Shown: in pieces, positions 38,173 through 47,070 of the stretch
Position numbering within the stretch: the stretch's first letter is position 1
How the letters are laid out: each line of letters opens with the position of its first letter
Source: Polynucleobacter asymbioticus
GTDB lineage: Bacteria; Pseudomonadota; Gammaproteobacteria; Burkholderiales; Burkholderiaceae
Length of the DNA stretch: 64,000 nucleotides
Reading direction: 5' to 3'
Assembly (NCBI RefSeq): GCF_018687575.1
Contig: NZ_CP061297.1
Location: 812,821 to 876,820, forward strand
The notes under the pieces: model-generated
Told to the model about the DNA's origin: nothing
The model's database searches: none
Seen by the model: only the letters and a program-made list of their open reading frames with translations
Translations under genes and position numbers: made by a program

Positions 38173-39072
38173 TCAGTCTTCATTAATTGAATAAATTAGT
38201 GCTGCTCGTTTAATTTTGCCGGAGAAAAAGTATTCTCTTTCATTATCAGTTCTAGTGTTTGGCCTTGGCATTTCAGGCGAGCTTAGGACTAGCTGATCTC
38301 CAAATACGCCTTTAAGTTTTACCGAACAACCAGGGTGGAGCTCAATATACGATGCGCCATCAATTGTTTCAAGATCAAATAAGTCACGATCAATATTTTT
38401 TGTTTTGCTGGCATCCAGCTTTAAACTACGATGAATTTCTATACGACTACTACTCGCATTAATACAGTCCTCAATTGGATTTAAGATTTCCAGATTCATA
38501 ATTTGAACATGAGAATTTGCAAAGTCAATGCCATCATCAGCTGAATGATTGCATTTAATAGATTTGATAGACCATTCTGTTGGACCAACTCCTAATACTG
38601 AGAAGCCATCAATATCATCGCCAATACCAATAAGATTCCCAGACTTGGGGCTAATGTAGCTATCAGCCCTACCAAGATAGTTGGTGGTAATTAATTGAGC
38701 CGAGAAGTGAGAGAGTGGGTTTTTGCGGTTGGTTTTGAGGTGAAGGCCATCTTTACTTGCATTTGCATAATTGCCAAGAAACCAAATACCGCCGTTATCT
38801 GCTAACTTCACAGGTTTTAAGAGTTCATTCGCTGCCATAAGATGCATTTTCTTTGCGCTAAGACGAGAGCCTTGGTCAAAGATCAAAGCCGATCTTTTCA
38901 GGCGGCTAGATTTAAAAACACCATTTACTAATAATATTCTTACACCATTCCGAGCTGTTACTTTTACGTTTTTTAGAACCCTAACTTCGCCTTTGATGAC
39001 ATAGATCTTTGATGCACTTAAATTGAGGTTTTTCCGTATTTTTGATGGAAGGGTTACAAACTGATTTGTCAT
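38173..39072 (-). CDS. Parallel beta-helix-like protein, unknown function
   Basis: 299 residues rich in short strands and turns with Asn/Ser/Gly, for example VYVIKGEVRVL-type coils, SADDGIDFANSHVQIMNLEIL and ASSSRIEIHRSLKL, which suggests a right-handed parallel beta-helix such as in polysaccharide-acting proteins. No signal peptide is visible at the annotated ATG (MTNQFVTLPSKIRKN), so its location is unclear. Transcribed leftward ahead of the TAXI gene, with 8 bp between; divergent from the carboxylesterase. No catalytic residues could be assigned. Confidence 0.6.
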   Translation of the reverse strand: MTNQFVTLPSKIRKNLNLSASKIYVIKGEVRVLKNVKVTARNGVRILLVNGVFKSSRLKRSALIFDQGSRLSAKKMHLMAANELLKPVKLADNGGIWFLGNYANASKDGLHLKTNRKNPLSHFSAQLITTNYLGRADSYISPKSGNLIGIGDDIDGFSVLGVGPTEWSIKSIKCNHSADDGIDFANSHVQIMNLEILNPIEDCINASSSRIEIHRSLKLDASKTKNIDRDLFDLETIDGASYIELHPGCSVKLKGVFGDQLVLSSPEMPRPNTRTDNEREYFFSGKIKRAALIYSINED

Positions 39073-39213
39073 ACAGATATTAAGGGCTTGAAGGGTCAGA
39101 TTGTATATATTAGTCGTTATGTAATGTTCAGTGTTATTTTAGGCAATATATAATATTTTTTTTCGTATGGCCGCCAGGCAATCAACACATCAAATTCAAC
39201 ACTTAAGTTAATT

Positions 39214-40962
39214 ATGACGAATTTCTCCCTAGCAAGATTTAGTCCATTTTTTTGTTTAATTGCACTCTTAATATTGCAATGCGTAAATATCGTCAATGCA
39301 CAGTCGCAAGCGGTGACTGTTCAAACGTCATCAGGAGTCTTAAGGGGTCTTGCCGCTAATGGAGTTAGTGAATATAAGGGGATCGCTTATGCAACGGCAA
39401 ATCGCTTTGAGATGCCCGTTGCCGCTCGTCCTTGGGTTGGGGTAAAAGATGCCACTAAGTTTGCAAGTAATTGTCCACAGGCAGCTCGTTTTAATTTAAC
39501 CGAAGAAAGCTTAAACGAAGATTGTTTGTATCTCAATGTTGCAGTTCCATCAGATATAAAAGCCAACGAAAAGCTTCCGGTAATGCTGTGGATACCTGGA
39601 GGTGGATTTGTCGGGGGCGGCTCAAACCTGTATAAATTAGATCAGATGGCACGTGAAGGGCGCATGGTTATTGTTTCCATGAATTATCGTGTGGGACTTT
39701 TTGGTTTTATGCCCCATCCCGCCATGGATTCCTCCTCTAATGGGGATTTAGGCTTAGAAGATCAGCGTGAAGCCATGAGATGGGTGCAGAAGAACATTGC
39801 CGCATTTGGTGGGGACCCTAACAACGTAACCGTTGCAGGAGAGTCTGCTGGAGCTGGATCAATCTGTCAGCATTTAGCCAGCCCTGAAGTTGTTACCGGC
39901 CTATTTCAGAAAGCGCTTCTCATTAGCGGCGCCTGCTTGCAAGTTCTTCCAACGCTAAATCAAGCATTAGCTACTCCTATATGGAAGTCTGTTTCTAATA
40001 ACCCGAAAGATCCTAATAGGCGCTTTAAGTGCCCAGTGCCAGGGGATACCAACTATTCCGAAAAGGAATCTTTGTCATGCCTGAAAAAGATATCCGTCGC
40101 AGAATTATTGGAGGCCCAAACCTATGAAGCAGGTAACTCCATTTTAAGTTTTGTGCCGGTGACCGGAAATAAGACGGTTCCACGCTCATTCAAGGATGCT
40201 GTTGCAACAGGCAATGTTGTGAGAGTCCCTATAGCGTATGGTGGAGCGCAAAATGAGCTTCGACTATATGTGGGCTATGACGCCTTAGGTGATAATGCAA
40301 ACCATACAAAGTATCCTGCAAATCTAGAAAATGCTAATCGCTACTATTTGCCTGCGTTCTACGGATCGGATGAAAAAATAAACCAAAAAATTCTTGCACG
40401 GTATTTTGGTGATGCGAAAAATCCTAAGAACTTAAATGGCGCAACTTTAGGATCTATGTTGTCAGACTTTAATCCGCATGTCGGTATTAACAACTGTTTT
40501 TATCTCAGAACCTCTAATGCACTGAATGGCGTATCAAATATGCCCCCAATTTATCAATTTGAATTTGGAGATCCAAATGCACTTGTACTAGGTGTGGGTA
40601 TTGCAAAAGGAAGTAACCCTGGTTTTCCATTAGGAGCCGTTCATTCTTCAATCCTAAATTATTTCTTCCCAAATCTTTCTAATACCGCTGCAATTAATGC
40701 TCCTAATTTACCGCCCCCTTCAGAGAAACTTGGTAAGCAGATGACTGCATATTTGGCGAGTTTTATGAGAGATGGAAAGCCAAGTCTTGCTGGTCAACCG
40801 GTATGGCCTCGATATGATGGGACAAAGGAAAAGCCATCTTCTAAGAATGTAATGTTCTTTAGTCCTGACAATATCCATACTTATAGTGCGTATGGTGGAG
40901 TGCAAGCAGGCTCCAAAGCAGGGCATCAATGTGCATTTTGGAATGAGATTTATCCCGAGTAA
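39214..40962 (+). CDS. Secreted type-B carboxylesterase
   Basis: Alpha/beta-hydrolase of 582 residues with a signal peptide (FCLIALLILQCVNIVNA). The oxyanion motif GGGF is at 129-132, the nucleophile in GESAGAGS (Ser211) and the catalytic His477 in GAVHSS, with EDCLYLNV marking the carboxylesterase type-B family. It is predicted to cleave ester bonds outside the cytoplasm. ATG start; 141 bp of AT-rich DNA separate it from the divergent beta-helix gene. The lipoprotein gene starts about 40 bp downstream, likely in the same transcript. Confidence 0.9.
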   Translation: MTNFSLARFSPFFCLIALLILQCVNIVNAQSQAVTVQTSSGVLRGLAANGVSEYKGIAYATANRFEMPVAARPWVGVKDATKFASNCPQAARFNLTEESLNEDCLYLNVAVPSDIKANEKLPVMLWIPGGGFVGGGSNLYKLDQMAREGRMVIVSMNYRVGLFGFMPHPAMDSSSNGDLGLEDQREAMRWVQKNIAAFGGDPNNVTVAGESAGAGSICQHLASPEVVTGLFQKALLISGACLQVLPTLNQALATPIWKSVSNNPKDPNRRFKCPVPGDTNYSEKESLSCLKKISVAELLEAQTYEAGNSILSFVPVTGNKTVPRSFKDAVATGNVVRVPIAYGGAQNELRLYVGYDALGDNANHTKYPANLENANRYYLPAFYGSDEKINQKILARYFGDAKNPKNLNGATLGSMLSDFNPHVGINNCFYLRTSNALNGVSNMPPIYQFEFGDPNALVLGVGIAKGSNPGFPLGAVHSSILNYFFPNLSNTAAINAPNLPPPSEKLGKQMTAYLASFMRDGKPSLAGQPVWPRYDGTKEKPSSKNVMFFSPDNIHTYSAYGGVQAGSKAGHQCAFWNEIYPE

Positions 40963-41004
40963 TTAAGGGGAGGCAATGTTAAGTAAATGAAAGACTGTTT
41001 GATT

Positions 41005-42270
41005 ATGAAAATTCGGGCTCTAGCTACTATTAGCATATTGGGATTGATAACAGGCTGCACTACGATTAACTCAACTAGTTTTAGTGATATGTCATCCGCC
41101 TATCGCGAGGTAGTGGAGAGTTATAGTAATGACAATATTCTTTTAAATATTGTTAGATCCTCCAAAAATATGCCATTAAGTTTTTTGGATATTCCCTCTG
41201 TTATTGGAACGGGGAACGTCCTTGCTAATGCAGGAGTTACTAGCTACCAGGCTGGGGTCCCTAGCGGTGCTGCCCCACCAACATCTACTACCGCCAACGT
41301 AGGTCTAGCAGTTAATAATGGCTTTACCTTCACTCAAGCATCATTGGATAACGCTCAATTCATGCAATCTTTTCTCAAAGAGATTCCACTGAGCGTTTTG
41401 GGTTTGAAAGGAACGGAACGACTTTTGCCAAGAGCAGTTTCTTATACACTGCTCATTGAGAGTATCGAATTGCGTTCCGATAATTCCATCGTTCACCGCT
41501 TTAATAACGACCCTTTAGACCCTAATTATCAAGAGTTCCAAAATCTTCTCTATTTGCTGATTGAGTCAGGTTTAACAGTAGAAAATAAGCCTCTCAAAAC
41601 TCCATTGGGACCTCCGATTGATAAGAATCTGCTGACAAAATCCTTTGACTCTTGGGGTTCATCAACGATAGATAACTTGGCGAAAGGTACTATTTCGTTC
41701 GATAAGACAAATCTTGGTGGAAAAGATGCTTATCAATTGGTTCGTAATGATTCTCGTGCTCGCGTTTGTGTAAACGAGGCTCGAGCAAAAGAGCTTCTTG
41801 GGAATTTATTAAGTGCGGAGGCTTATTGCATGGATTCGCCAAAGTATCCAAAGGCTGATCTGAGCTATGCAAATGCAATAAAGTCATTTTCTGCCTCTTA
41901 TCCTAAAGCAAAAAATATGGAGCTTGTCATAGGAATTCGCTCCCCCGGTAATGTCTTTGATTTTCTAGGCTCTGTCTTGAATGCACAATTTATGGGCGAT
42001 GGATCCAAGATGGTAATGATTAAGCCTTCTAGGTCGGTTTTTGATAGCTATAACGAGCGCTATCAGAACAATCTTCCATTTTTTAAGGTTTATAAAAATG
42101 AGTCAATAAAGAACTCCGTTGCTACAGTTAAATATAAAGGTGTAACCTACTCAATAGCGGATGACGATGGCTCATACAGCAAAGATGTGATGGAGTTTAT
42201 GTCTACCCTTGTCACAGTTGCAAAGATTCCTGGGGCCATCCCCCCATCACCAGCTGTAATCGTGAGATAG
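41005..42270 (+). CDS. Lipoprotein of 421 residues, unknown function
   Basis: From ATG 41005 the signal sequence ends in LITGC (Cys18), a clear lipobox. The mature part begins SAYREVVESYSNDNILLNIVRSSKNMPLSF in two blocks (helical, conserved-looking), then a Gly/Ala/Thr-rich segment (about residues 75-110) and a mixed alpha/beta C-terminal part. I believe proteins of this kind occur as unnamed lipoproteins in Burkholderiales and rhizobia, but that is from memory. The frame opens at TTG-rich sequence from 40987. It likely works in the periplasm with the neighbouring esterase and patatin. Confidence 0.7.
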   Translation: MKIRALATISILGLITGCTTINSTSFSDMSSAYREVVESYSNDNILLNIVRSSKNMPLSFLDIPSVIGTGNVLANAGVTSYQAGVPSGAAPPTSTTANVGLAVNNGFTFTQASLDNAQFMQSFLKEIPLSVLGLKGTERLLPRAVSYTLLIESIELRSDNSIVHRFNNDPLDPNYQEFQNLLYLLIESGLTVENKPLKTPLGPPIDKNLLTKSFDSWGSSTIDNLAKGTISFDKTNLGGKDAYQLVRNDSRARVCVNEARAKELLGNLLSAEAYCMDSPKYPKADLSYANAIKSFSASYPKAKNMELVIGIRSPGNVFDFLGSVLNAQFMGDGSKMVMIKPSRSVFDSYNERYQNNLPFFKVYKNESIKNSVATVKYKGVTYSIADDDGSYSKDVMEFMSTLVTVAKIPGAIPPSPAVIVR

Positions 42271-42317
42271 CTTTTTATTCCATGCCTGTTGGCGCTGCAA
42301 TGATGATTTCTAATTTT

Positions 42318-42716
42318 TCACACAACGAATGAGTTAGAAATCATCAGCCAAGTGGCTAGTCCGATAGCAGCGAAGAACATGGTGTAACTAACTAGTGGCC
42401 CAAGAAAAATAAAGTAACTATCTGGAAGATCGCTTTGGGGAAGGGTTTTCAGGAAGTTTTTGTATTGCAGCACGGATAAAAGGGAGACCATAGCTCCCAT
42501 AACTATAAAAAATATTCCGATAAAAGTTGAAAGATGAATGCTGTTATCTGGAATGCTATTAGCAATTTTTAGGAATTTTATAAAAATACCAAAGCGTTCA
42601 ATGACAAATCCAAGCGCAATAAAAGAAATAGATGATCTTTGCCATGCTAGGAGGGTTCTTTCTGCTGCAAAGAAAACCTGAGGATTAAAGGCGGCTAATT
42701 TTTTATTATTTTCCAT
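42318..42716 (-). CDS. DUF202 family membrane protein
   Basis: 132 residues with the DUF202/YidH signature FFAAERTLLAWQRSS followed by three membrane helices (about residues 32-52, 68-92 and 103-127). Function of the family is unknown; in other organisms members accompany membrane stress or polyphosphate (VTC-type) proteins. Starts 11 bp after the 498-residue gene, so the two form a leftward pair. Confidence 0.85.
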   Translation of the reverse strand: MENNKKLAAFNPQVFFAAERTLLAWQRSSISFIALGFVIERFGIFIKFLKIANSIPDNSIHLSTFIGIFFIVMGAMVSLLSVLQYKNFLKTLPQSDLPDSYFIFLGPLVSYTMFFAAIGLATWLMISNSFVV

Positions 42717-42727
42717 GACCGATATTA

Positions 42728-44224
42728 TCAGCCTAATTCAGATGGCCAATTGCCAAGGGTAAAAAGAATTTCTGAGGGGCAGGGCTTAACGATTAAGTTC
42801 CCGGTTTCGGGTTGATAGCAAGAATCTTGATAATGAACCCATGAGTTTTCCTGCCCATAGGCTGAGCTCACTGTTACTGGGTCGGTACTATTTTTTTTAA
42901 ATAAATGCTCCAACAATACATGCAAAAGAAGCGCCTTGTCACGATCTGTGCCCGAACAAAGTCGTATTGTTTCATCGGGAAGCGCAACACGATCGCGATC
43001 ATTAAAAATGGAATCCATTTTAGTGATGCCCTTAACTAGTGCGATTGCTTCAGACGCATCTTTCATTCCATGCGCAATTTGTATAGCTAGTGGACTGCGC
43101 CTTGCTGCCTCAAGGTAGGGCGTAACACTCTCTACGAGCCAGGAGCGATATGTATAGGTTATGGTTGACTGCCAGGGTTCAGGGAGTTTCTTTATGATGC
43201 TTTTGATATCCTCTTTAGTTCCAATTCTGAGTGTACTTTGTAGTGCGGCACTAAATGGGGACTGTGTGATGACTCTTTTTTGTTTAATCAAGCCTGCGTC
43301 CAACTGTTGTAGACGCATACCAAAAAACACATCCATCTTCTGTATGTACTCATTAAGGTGATCTGAATCTATTGAGCATTGTCCGGAACTCAGTTCAAAG
43401 ACTCCCGCAACAGTGATAATCTTATTGAAATCTGCGAATACTGTGTCAAAACATGCCTGTGCATCCCCCGCAAACTCAGTTTCTACTAATTTTTTCCACT
43501 GGGATTTTGAGTGCAGGTGATTTTTTCCGTAAAACCACCACAACTCGTTAGTGGGCCCATATCCAAATACGCTATAGTGACTTGGGCTGGAAAGAATTAT
43601 GATGCTAGAAATCTCCTTGGATTTCATTGTAAGAACAAGTGCTATAAAAATAGTTGCTTCATCCAGGCATGAGGTTAGGCCATTGGGAGCTCGTGACCCA
43701 TGAACGCTGAATTTTCTGTGCGCGTGCACGAGATCATAGATCTGGTAAATATATGCTGGGAATCGTTCATGGCCGATCTCCTCGAGTTGTCCCTTCAATG
43801 CCACAGATTGCTGACCCCCTAGACAAATCCGCTTATTAAAAATTTGCTGAATATCTTTAATAATGGGGTTAAGCAGTCTTGAGCCTAGTCTATTTTTTTC
43901 GAGCTTAACATCTAAATAACCATAAATTTCTGCTATTTCGTTGGGATGTAAATGTTTGAAGTCTCGATCAATTTGACGTTGAATTGCCCTTATGATTCTT
44001 GGAACGCCTTCATCGATTAAGGACTCAATTGACGATGCGCGCTCATTTATATCGAACTCAGATATGGTTGAGTATTTTGAGTTGATCTTTTCAGATAATT
44101 TCCATAGTTCAGGCGAAAGCAAGTTTGCTAAAAGAAGGGGTGCAATTAACTCGCTGTTGCACAAAACATCAAATATGTTGGGGGAAACGTAAGCACTAAA
44201 ATCACGATTAATTTCTTGGTCCAT
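42728..44224 (-). CDS. 498-residue protein with a possible transglutaminase-like Cys/His core
   Basis: Large soluble protein with no signal peptide. I recognise no named family. Residues about 180-235 are suggestive: GLTSCLDEATIFIALVL (Cys186 at the start of a helix) followed 30 residues later by SPSHYSVFGYG (His216) and a strand NELWWFYGKN. This is the order and spacing of the Cys-helix and His-strand of transglutaminase-like or papain-fold peptidases. The N-terminal 170 residues and the region after 270 are mainly helical. Leftward pair with the DUF202 gene; the patatin gene is divergent. A plausible alternative is a catalytically inert helical protein. Confidence 0.6.
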   Translation of the reverse strand: MDQEINRDFSAYVSPNIFDVLCNSELIAPLLLANLLSPELWKLSEKINSKYSTISEFDINERASSIESLIDEGVPRIIRAIQRQIDRDFKHLHPNEIAEIYGYLDVKLEKNRLGSRLLNPIIKDIQQIFNKRICLGGQQSVALKGQLEEIGHERFPAYIYQIYDLVHAHRKFSVHGSRAPNGLTSCLDEATIFIALVLTMKSKEISSIIILSSPSHYSVFGYGPTNELWWFYGKNHLHSKSQWKKLVETEFAGDAQACFDTVFADFNKIITVAGVFELSSGQCSIDSDHLNEYIQKMDVFFGMRLQQLDAGLIKQKRVITQSPFSAALQSTLRIGTKEDIKSIIKKLPEPWQSTITYTYRSWLVESVTPYLEAARRSPLAIQIAHGMKDASEAIALVKGITKMDSIFNDRDRVALPDETIRLCSGTDRDKALLLHVLLEHLFKKNSTDPVTVSSAYGQENSWVHYQDSCYQPETGNLIVKPCPSEILFTLGNWPSELG

Positions 44225-44351
44225 GATCTTAATAATAAGGCTATCTCTATTTATGTTTCTGGGCAGACCTAAATTATCATTATTGATGGTGTCTAATGTC
44301 TAATTTCTAGTGTCTTGTATTCTTTGTGTATTGACGACTTTACTTAAATAT

Positions 44352-45731
44352 ATGAAATATTTAAAAATTCTGGGATTTTTATTATTAGGCCTAGTAGTTT
44401 CAATAGTTTGCCTCTACCTAGCCTATGCAAATAAAAAGCCTTGGCTTAATCAACCTCTCAAGTTTGAGCCATCAATAACTAATGTAGGCCTCGGCACAAA
44501 AATCCTTGGTGACCACACAGATAATTTCTCTACAGTAGTCGTTTTAACTTTTTCAGGGGGCGGTACTCGGGCCGCTGCTTTTTCATATGGTGTTTTAGAG
44601 GGATTGCGAGATTCGAAAATAGGTAAAGGGGCTTTTAATAGAACATTACTTGATGAGGTGGATCTGGTAAGCGGCGTTTCTGGGGGGAGCATTCTGGCTT
44701 CCTATTTTGTTGCATTTGGCTCAGAGACTTTCAAATCATTTAAAGACCAGTTTTTATATGCAGATTTTGAAACTAACCTAGTTAAATCCTCTCTACGGCC
44801 AGATAGACTTTTCGGAATGATGTCACCGTGGTATGGACGGGGGGACGTATTGGTTGAGCAGTTAAATAATTTGTTTCAAGATAAAACATTTTCAAATTTG
44901 CCGGATAGGCCGCGTCTGCTGGTCTCTGCAACCGATTTAGCTACAAGTAGACCATTTCCTTTTACAGAAGAGCAATTTTCATTAATATGTTCCGATTTAA
45001 GGTCTGTTCCCCTTGCATATGCTGTTGGCTCATCATCGTCAGTTCCAGTAGTATTTAGCCCTATCGTTTTGCAAAACTATTCCAATACGAGTGCGTGTAT
45101 TCATAAATCTCCCATTACATTAAATACAAAATATAAGCACAACTATCATATGGATGGGCTTTATGAAGATAAGAGTTCTTACTTAAATTCTCCAGATAGA
45201 AGATATATACACCTGGTAGATGGAGCTGTTTCTGACAATCTTGGTCTTTTATCCTTATTAGAGCAATCAAAATCAGAAAGCATTGCATCTCTGGTTGATT
45301 CTGCCCCCAAAAATTCCGTACATAATCTTGTATTCATAGTTGTGAACTCTGAAATTCCTCCACTAAGAGCAATTGACCAAAGTGGGGTAGTGCCAAATGT
45401 GGGTCAGGTAATTAATGCCATTCGCACGACAAAAAATTCCCAAGCTTCTGCAGACTTAAGTAGGGTGCTTAAAACGTCTATTGGCAGCTGGGAAAAGCAA
45501 TTAAGAGCTAGAAATGATTCGAGATCTCCATTTGCAAACGATATTCAAATTCATTTAGTAATGGTTAACCTTTTAGATACCCCTGATCTAGCATTGCGCG
45601 ATAAATTAGTAAATGTTTCAACTACACTTCAACTTCCCAAGGATGTAGTTGACGATTTAATAGGTGCTGGCAGGCTAACTCTTTATTCTCAATCTTCATA
45701 TGCTAATTTAATGAAAACCCTTGGAAAATAA
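44352..45731 (+). CDS. Membrane-anchored patatin-like phospholipase
   Basis: 459 residues from ATG 44352. A single N-terminal membrane helix (about 5-25) is followed by the patatin domain: oxyanion GGGTRA (69-74), nucleophile motif GVSGGS (Ser110) and the dyad DGA (Asp290). The serine-aspartate dyad is intact, so an acyl hydrolase acting on phospholipid at the membrane is predicted. Starting upstream at 44310 would disturb the anchor. Last gene of the left part of the island; the att relic begins 29 bp past its stop. Confidence 0.88.
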   Translation: MKYLKILGFLLLGLVVSIVCLYLAYANKKPWLNQPLKFEPSITNVGLGTKILGDHTDNFSTVVVLTFSGGGTRAAAFSYGVLEGLRDSKIGKGAFNRTLLDEVDLVSGVSGGSILASYFVAFGSETFKSFKDQFLYADFETNLVKSSLRPDRLFGMMSPWYGRGDVLVEQLNNLFQDKTFSNLPDRPRLLVSATDLATSRPFPFTEEQFSLICSDLRSVPLAYAVGSSSSVPVVFSPIVLQNYSNTSACIHKSPITLNTKYKHNYHMDGLYEDKSSYLNSPDRRYIHLVDGAVSDNLGLLSLLEQSKSESIASLVDSAPKNSVHNLVFIVVNSEIPPLRAIDQSGVVPNVGQVINAIRTTKNSQASADLSRVLKTSIGSWEKQLRARNDSRSPFANDIQIHLVMVNLLDTPDLALRDKLVNVSTTLQLPKDVVDDLIGAGRLTLYSQSSYANLMKTLGK

Positions 45732-45760
45732 GGAGGGGTAATAATTAGATAGATGCTACG

Positions 45761-45838
45761 CGCCAGGCTCAAACCAGGTAGACCTGCGGTCTAATAAAGT
45801 TCTTGGATCTCTATTTACCCCGACATGTCTCTAATTTT
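45761..45838 (-). repeat. Degenerate internal att relic (tRNA-Asn fragment plus element arm)
   Basis: About 78 bp that align at roughly four bases in five with 33798-33877: decayed tRNA-Asn T-arm and anticodon-side sequence (CCAGGCTCAAACCAGG, GACCTGCGG), then the arm TTCTTGGATCTCTATTTACC, which closely matches the sequence right of the distal att. It marks an old element border inside the island. Not a functional tRNA. Confidence 0.75.
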
Positions 45839-45894
45839 CCCAGAGTTTAAATATTATCTAAAAGGATAATATTTAAACCTTGCTTGGCGTTGTC

Positions 45895-47049
45895 TCACGC
45901 AATATACGGAGGCGTCATGATTTTGAAGCGTCTGGATTCGTCAATTCTTGCTCTCGAGCCTTCCTCACTGCCGAGTACATCATTCGAGTCGTCCATATCG
46001 AACCATCCGCTGCGTGCCCATTCATGCAGCTTTGTGACATCTTGTAAGGCCCGCCTGACAGAACAGGGATTCGGGCCGATGTTCGAAAAACATCGCATTG
46101 ACCTATTTAAATGCTGGATCATCGTGTCATCCTCTATCGCATTGATCTGATGGTCAAGTACATAGTTACGGAACACCAGCAGACAGCCCTGGCGTCTAGG
46201 AAGAACACCAATTGGTTCAAAGCACCCGATAATCTGATAGGGCGTGTTCTGCGGATCTATCCCGTCAATCCGCAAAATTCTATAACGCGTCGACGCATCA
46301 TCCTCTGCTATGCGCTGCTCAGGAAGGGCAAATGGTGGGCAAGGGTAACCAATGATCCCGGACATCGATGTGTACAGCTCAACGATGCAGCCATTGGTTG
46401 CAATATATTTCATGAACGCACCACCCTGATGCGACAACCCCATAGTCTTGAGAGCGACACTGTCGATGTCTGTTTCCAGAATCTCTGCAGCGGCATAGGC
46501 CTCGCCGAGTTCGCCGATGAGCGCTAATAGATGTGATCCCTCATAGCCAAGCGCTCCAAGAGCGTTGTCAATAAACCGTCCTTTCAGATAGTCTTTGCCG
46601 CGATGTTTGGTCATTTCTACGATAACCCGGGTCGGGGTCAAAGCGAGTGCCAGGACCTTATCCTTGACTGCCTGAGTGATTGCAGAGGAACAGTAATTTT
46701 CATTTACAACAATATGCCCTTTGTGGCTTGCTAGTACTGCATTGACTAGGGCAATATCCTCAAAATCGCAGATCGGTTTTTCGATCAGAATATTCGCATA
46801 AGGGTTGAGCGCGCTGATAGCCTGTAATATTTCTGCATGCACACGCGTTGGCGTACAAATATCAAAAAAATCAGGATGCAGGGCGATTGCTTCCTCTACC
46901 GACCCTAATGGTTTCAGGCCCGCCTGTCTGATCTGCTCAATGCGCAGTGGATCTGACTCAAGGACGCCGATGGTTTGAACGTTCAACTTACTGAACGCTT
47001 GTTCGTGAATATGGGCGATTGTCCCATAGCCAATGCGGATGCATTTCAT
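45895..47049 (-). CDS. Gfo/Idh/MocA-family oxidoreductase
   Basis: NAD(P)-dependent dehydrogenase of 384 residues. The nucleotide-binding start is IGYGTIAHIHEQAF (Gly-rich loop YGTIA instead of the commoner GxGxxG), and LIEKPICD gives the conserved EKP motif. The C-terminal two-thirds should form the substrate domain (YEGSHLLALIG). Substrates in this family are usually sugars or inositols. Co-directional with the isomerase/epimerase gene 21 bp upstream, a pairing typical of sugar or inositol catabolism. Codon use looks richer in CGC/GCG than in adjoining island genes, suggesting a different donor. Confidence 0.82.
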   Translation of the reverse strand: MKCIRIGYGTIAHIHEQAFSKLNVQTIGVLESDPLRIEQIRQAGLKPLGSVEEAIALHPDFFDICTPTRVHAEILQAISALNPYANILIEKPICDFEDIALVNAVLASHKGHIVVNENYCSSAITQAVKDKVLALALTPTRVIVEMTKHRGKDYLKGRFIDNALGALGYEGSHLLALIGELGEAYAAAEILETDIDSVALKTMGLSHQGGAFMKYIATNGCIVELYTSMSGIIGYPCPPFALPEQRIAEDDASTRYRILRIDGIDPQNTPYQIIGCFEPIGVLPRRQGCLLVFRNYVLDHQINAIEDDTMIQHLNRSMRCFSNIGPNPCSVRRALQDVTKLHEWARSGWFDMDDSNDVLGSEEGSRARIDESRRFKIMTPPYIA

Positions 47050-47070
47050 ATCAATTGTTCAAGCGTACGC

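Noticed and set aside
46111..46527. 138-residue plus-strand frame opposite the Gfo/Idh gene
   Set aside because: Fully inside a convincing oxidoreductase gene on the other strand; shadow frame.
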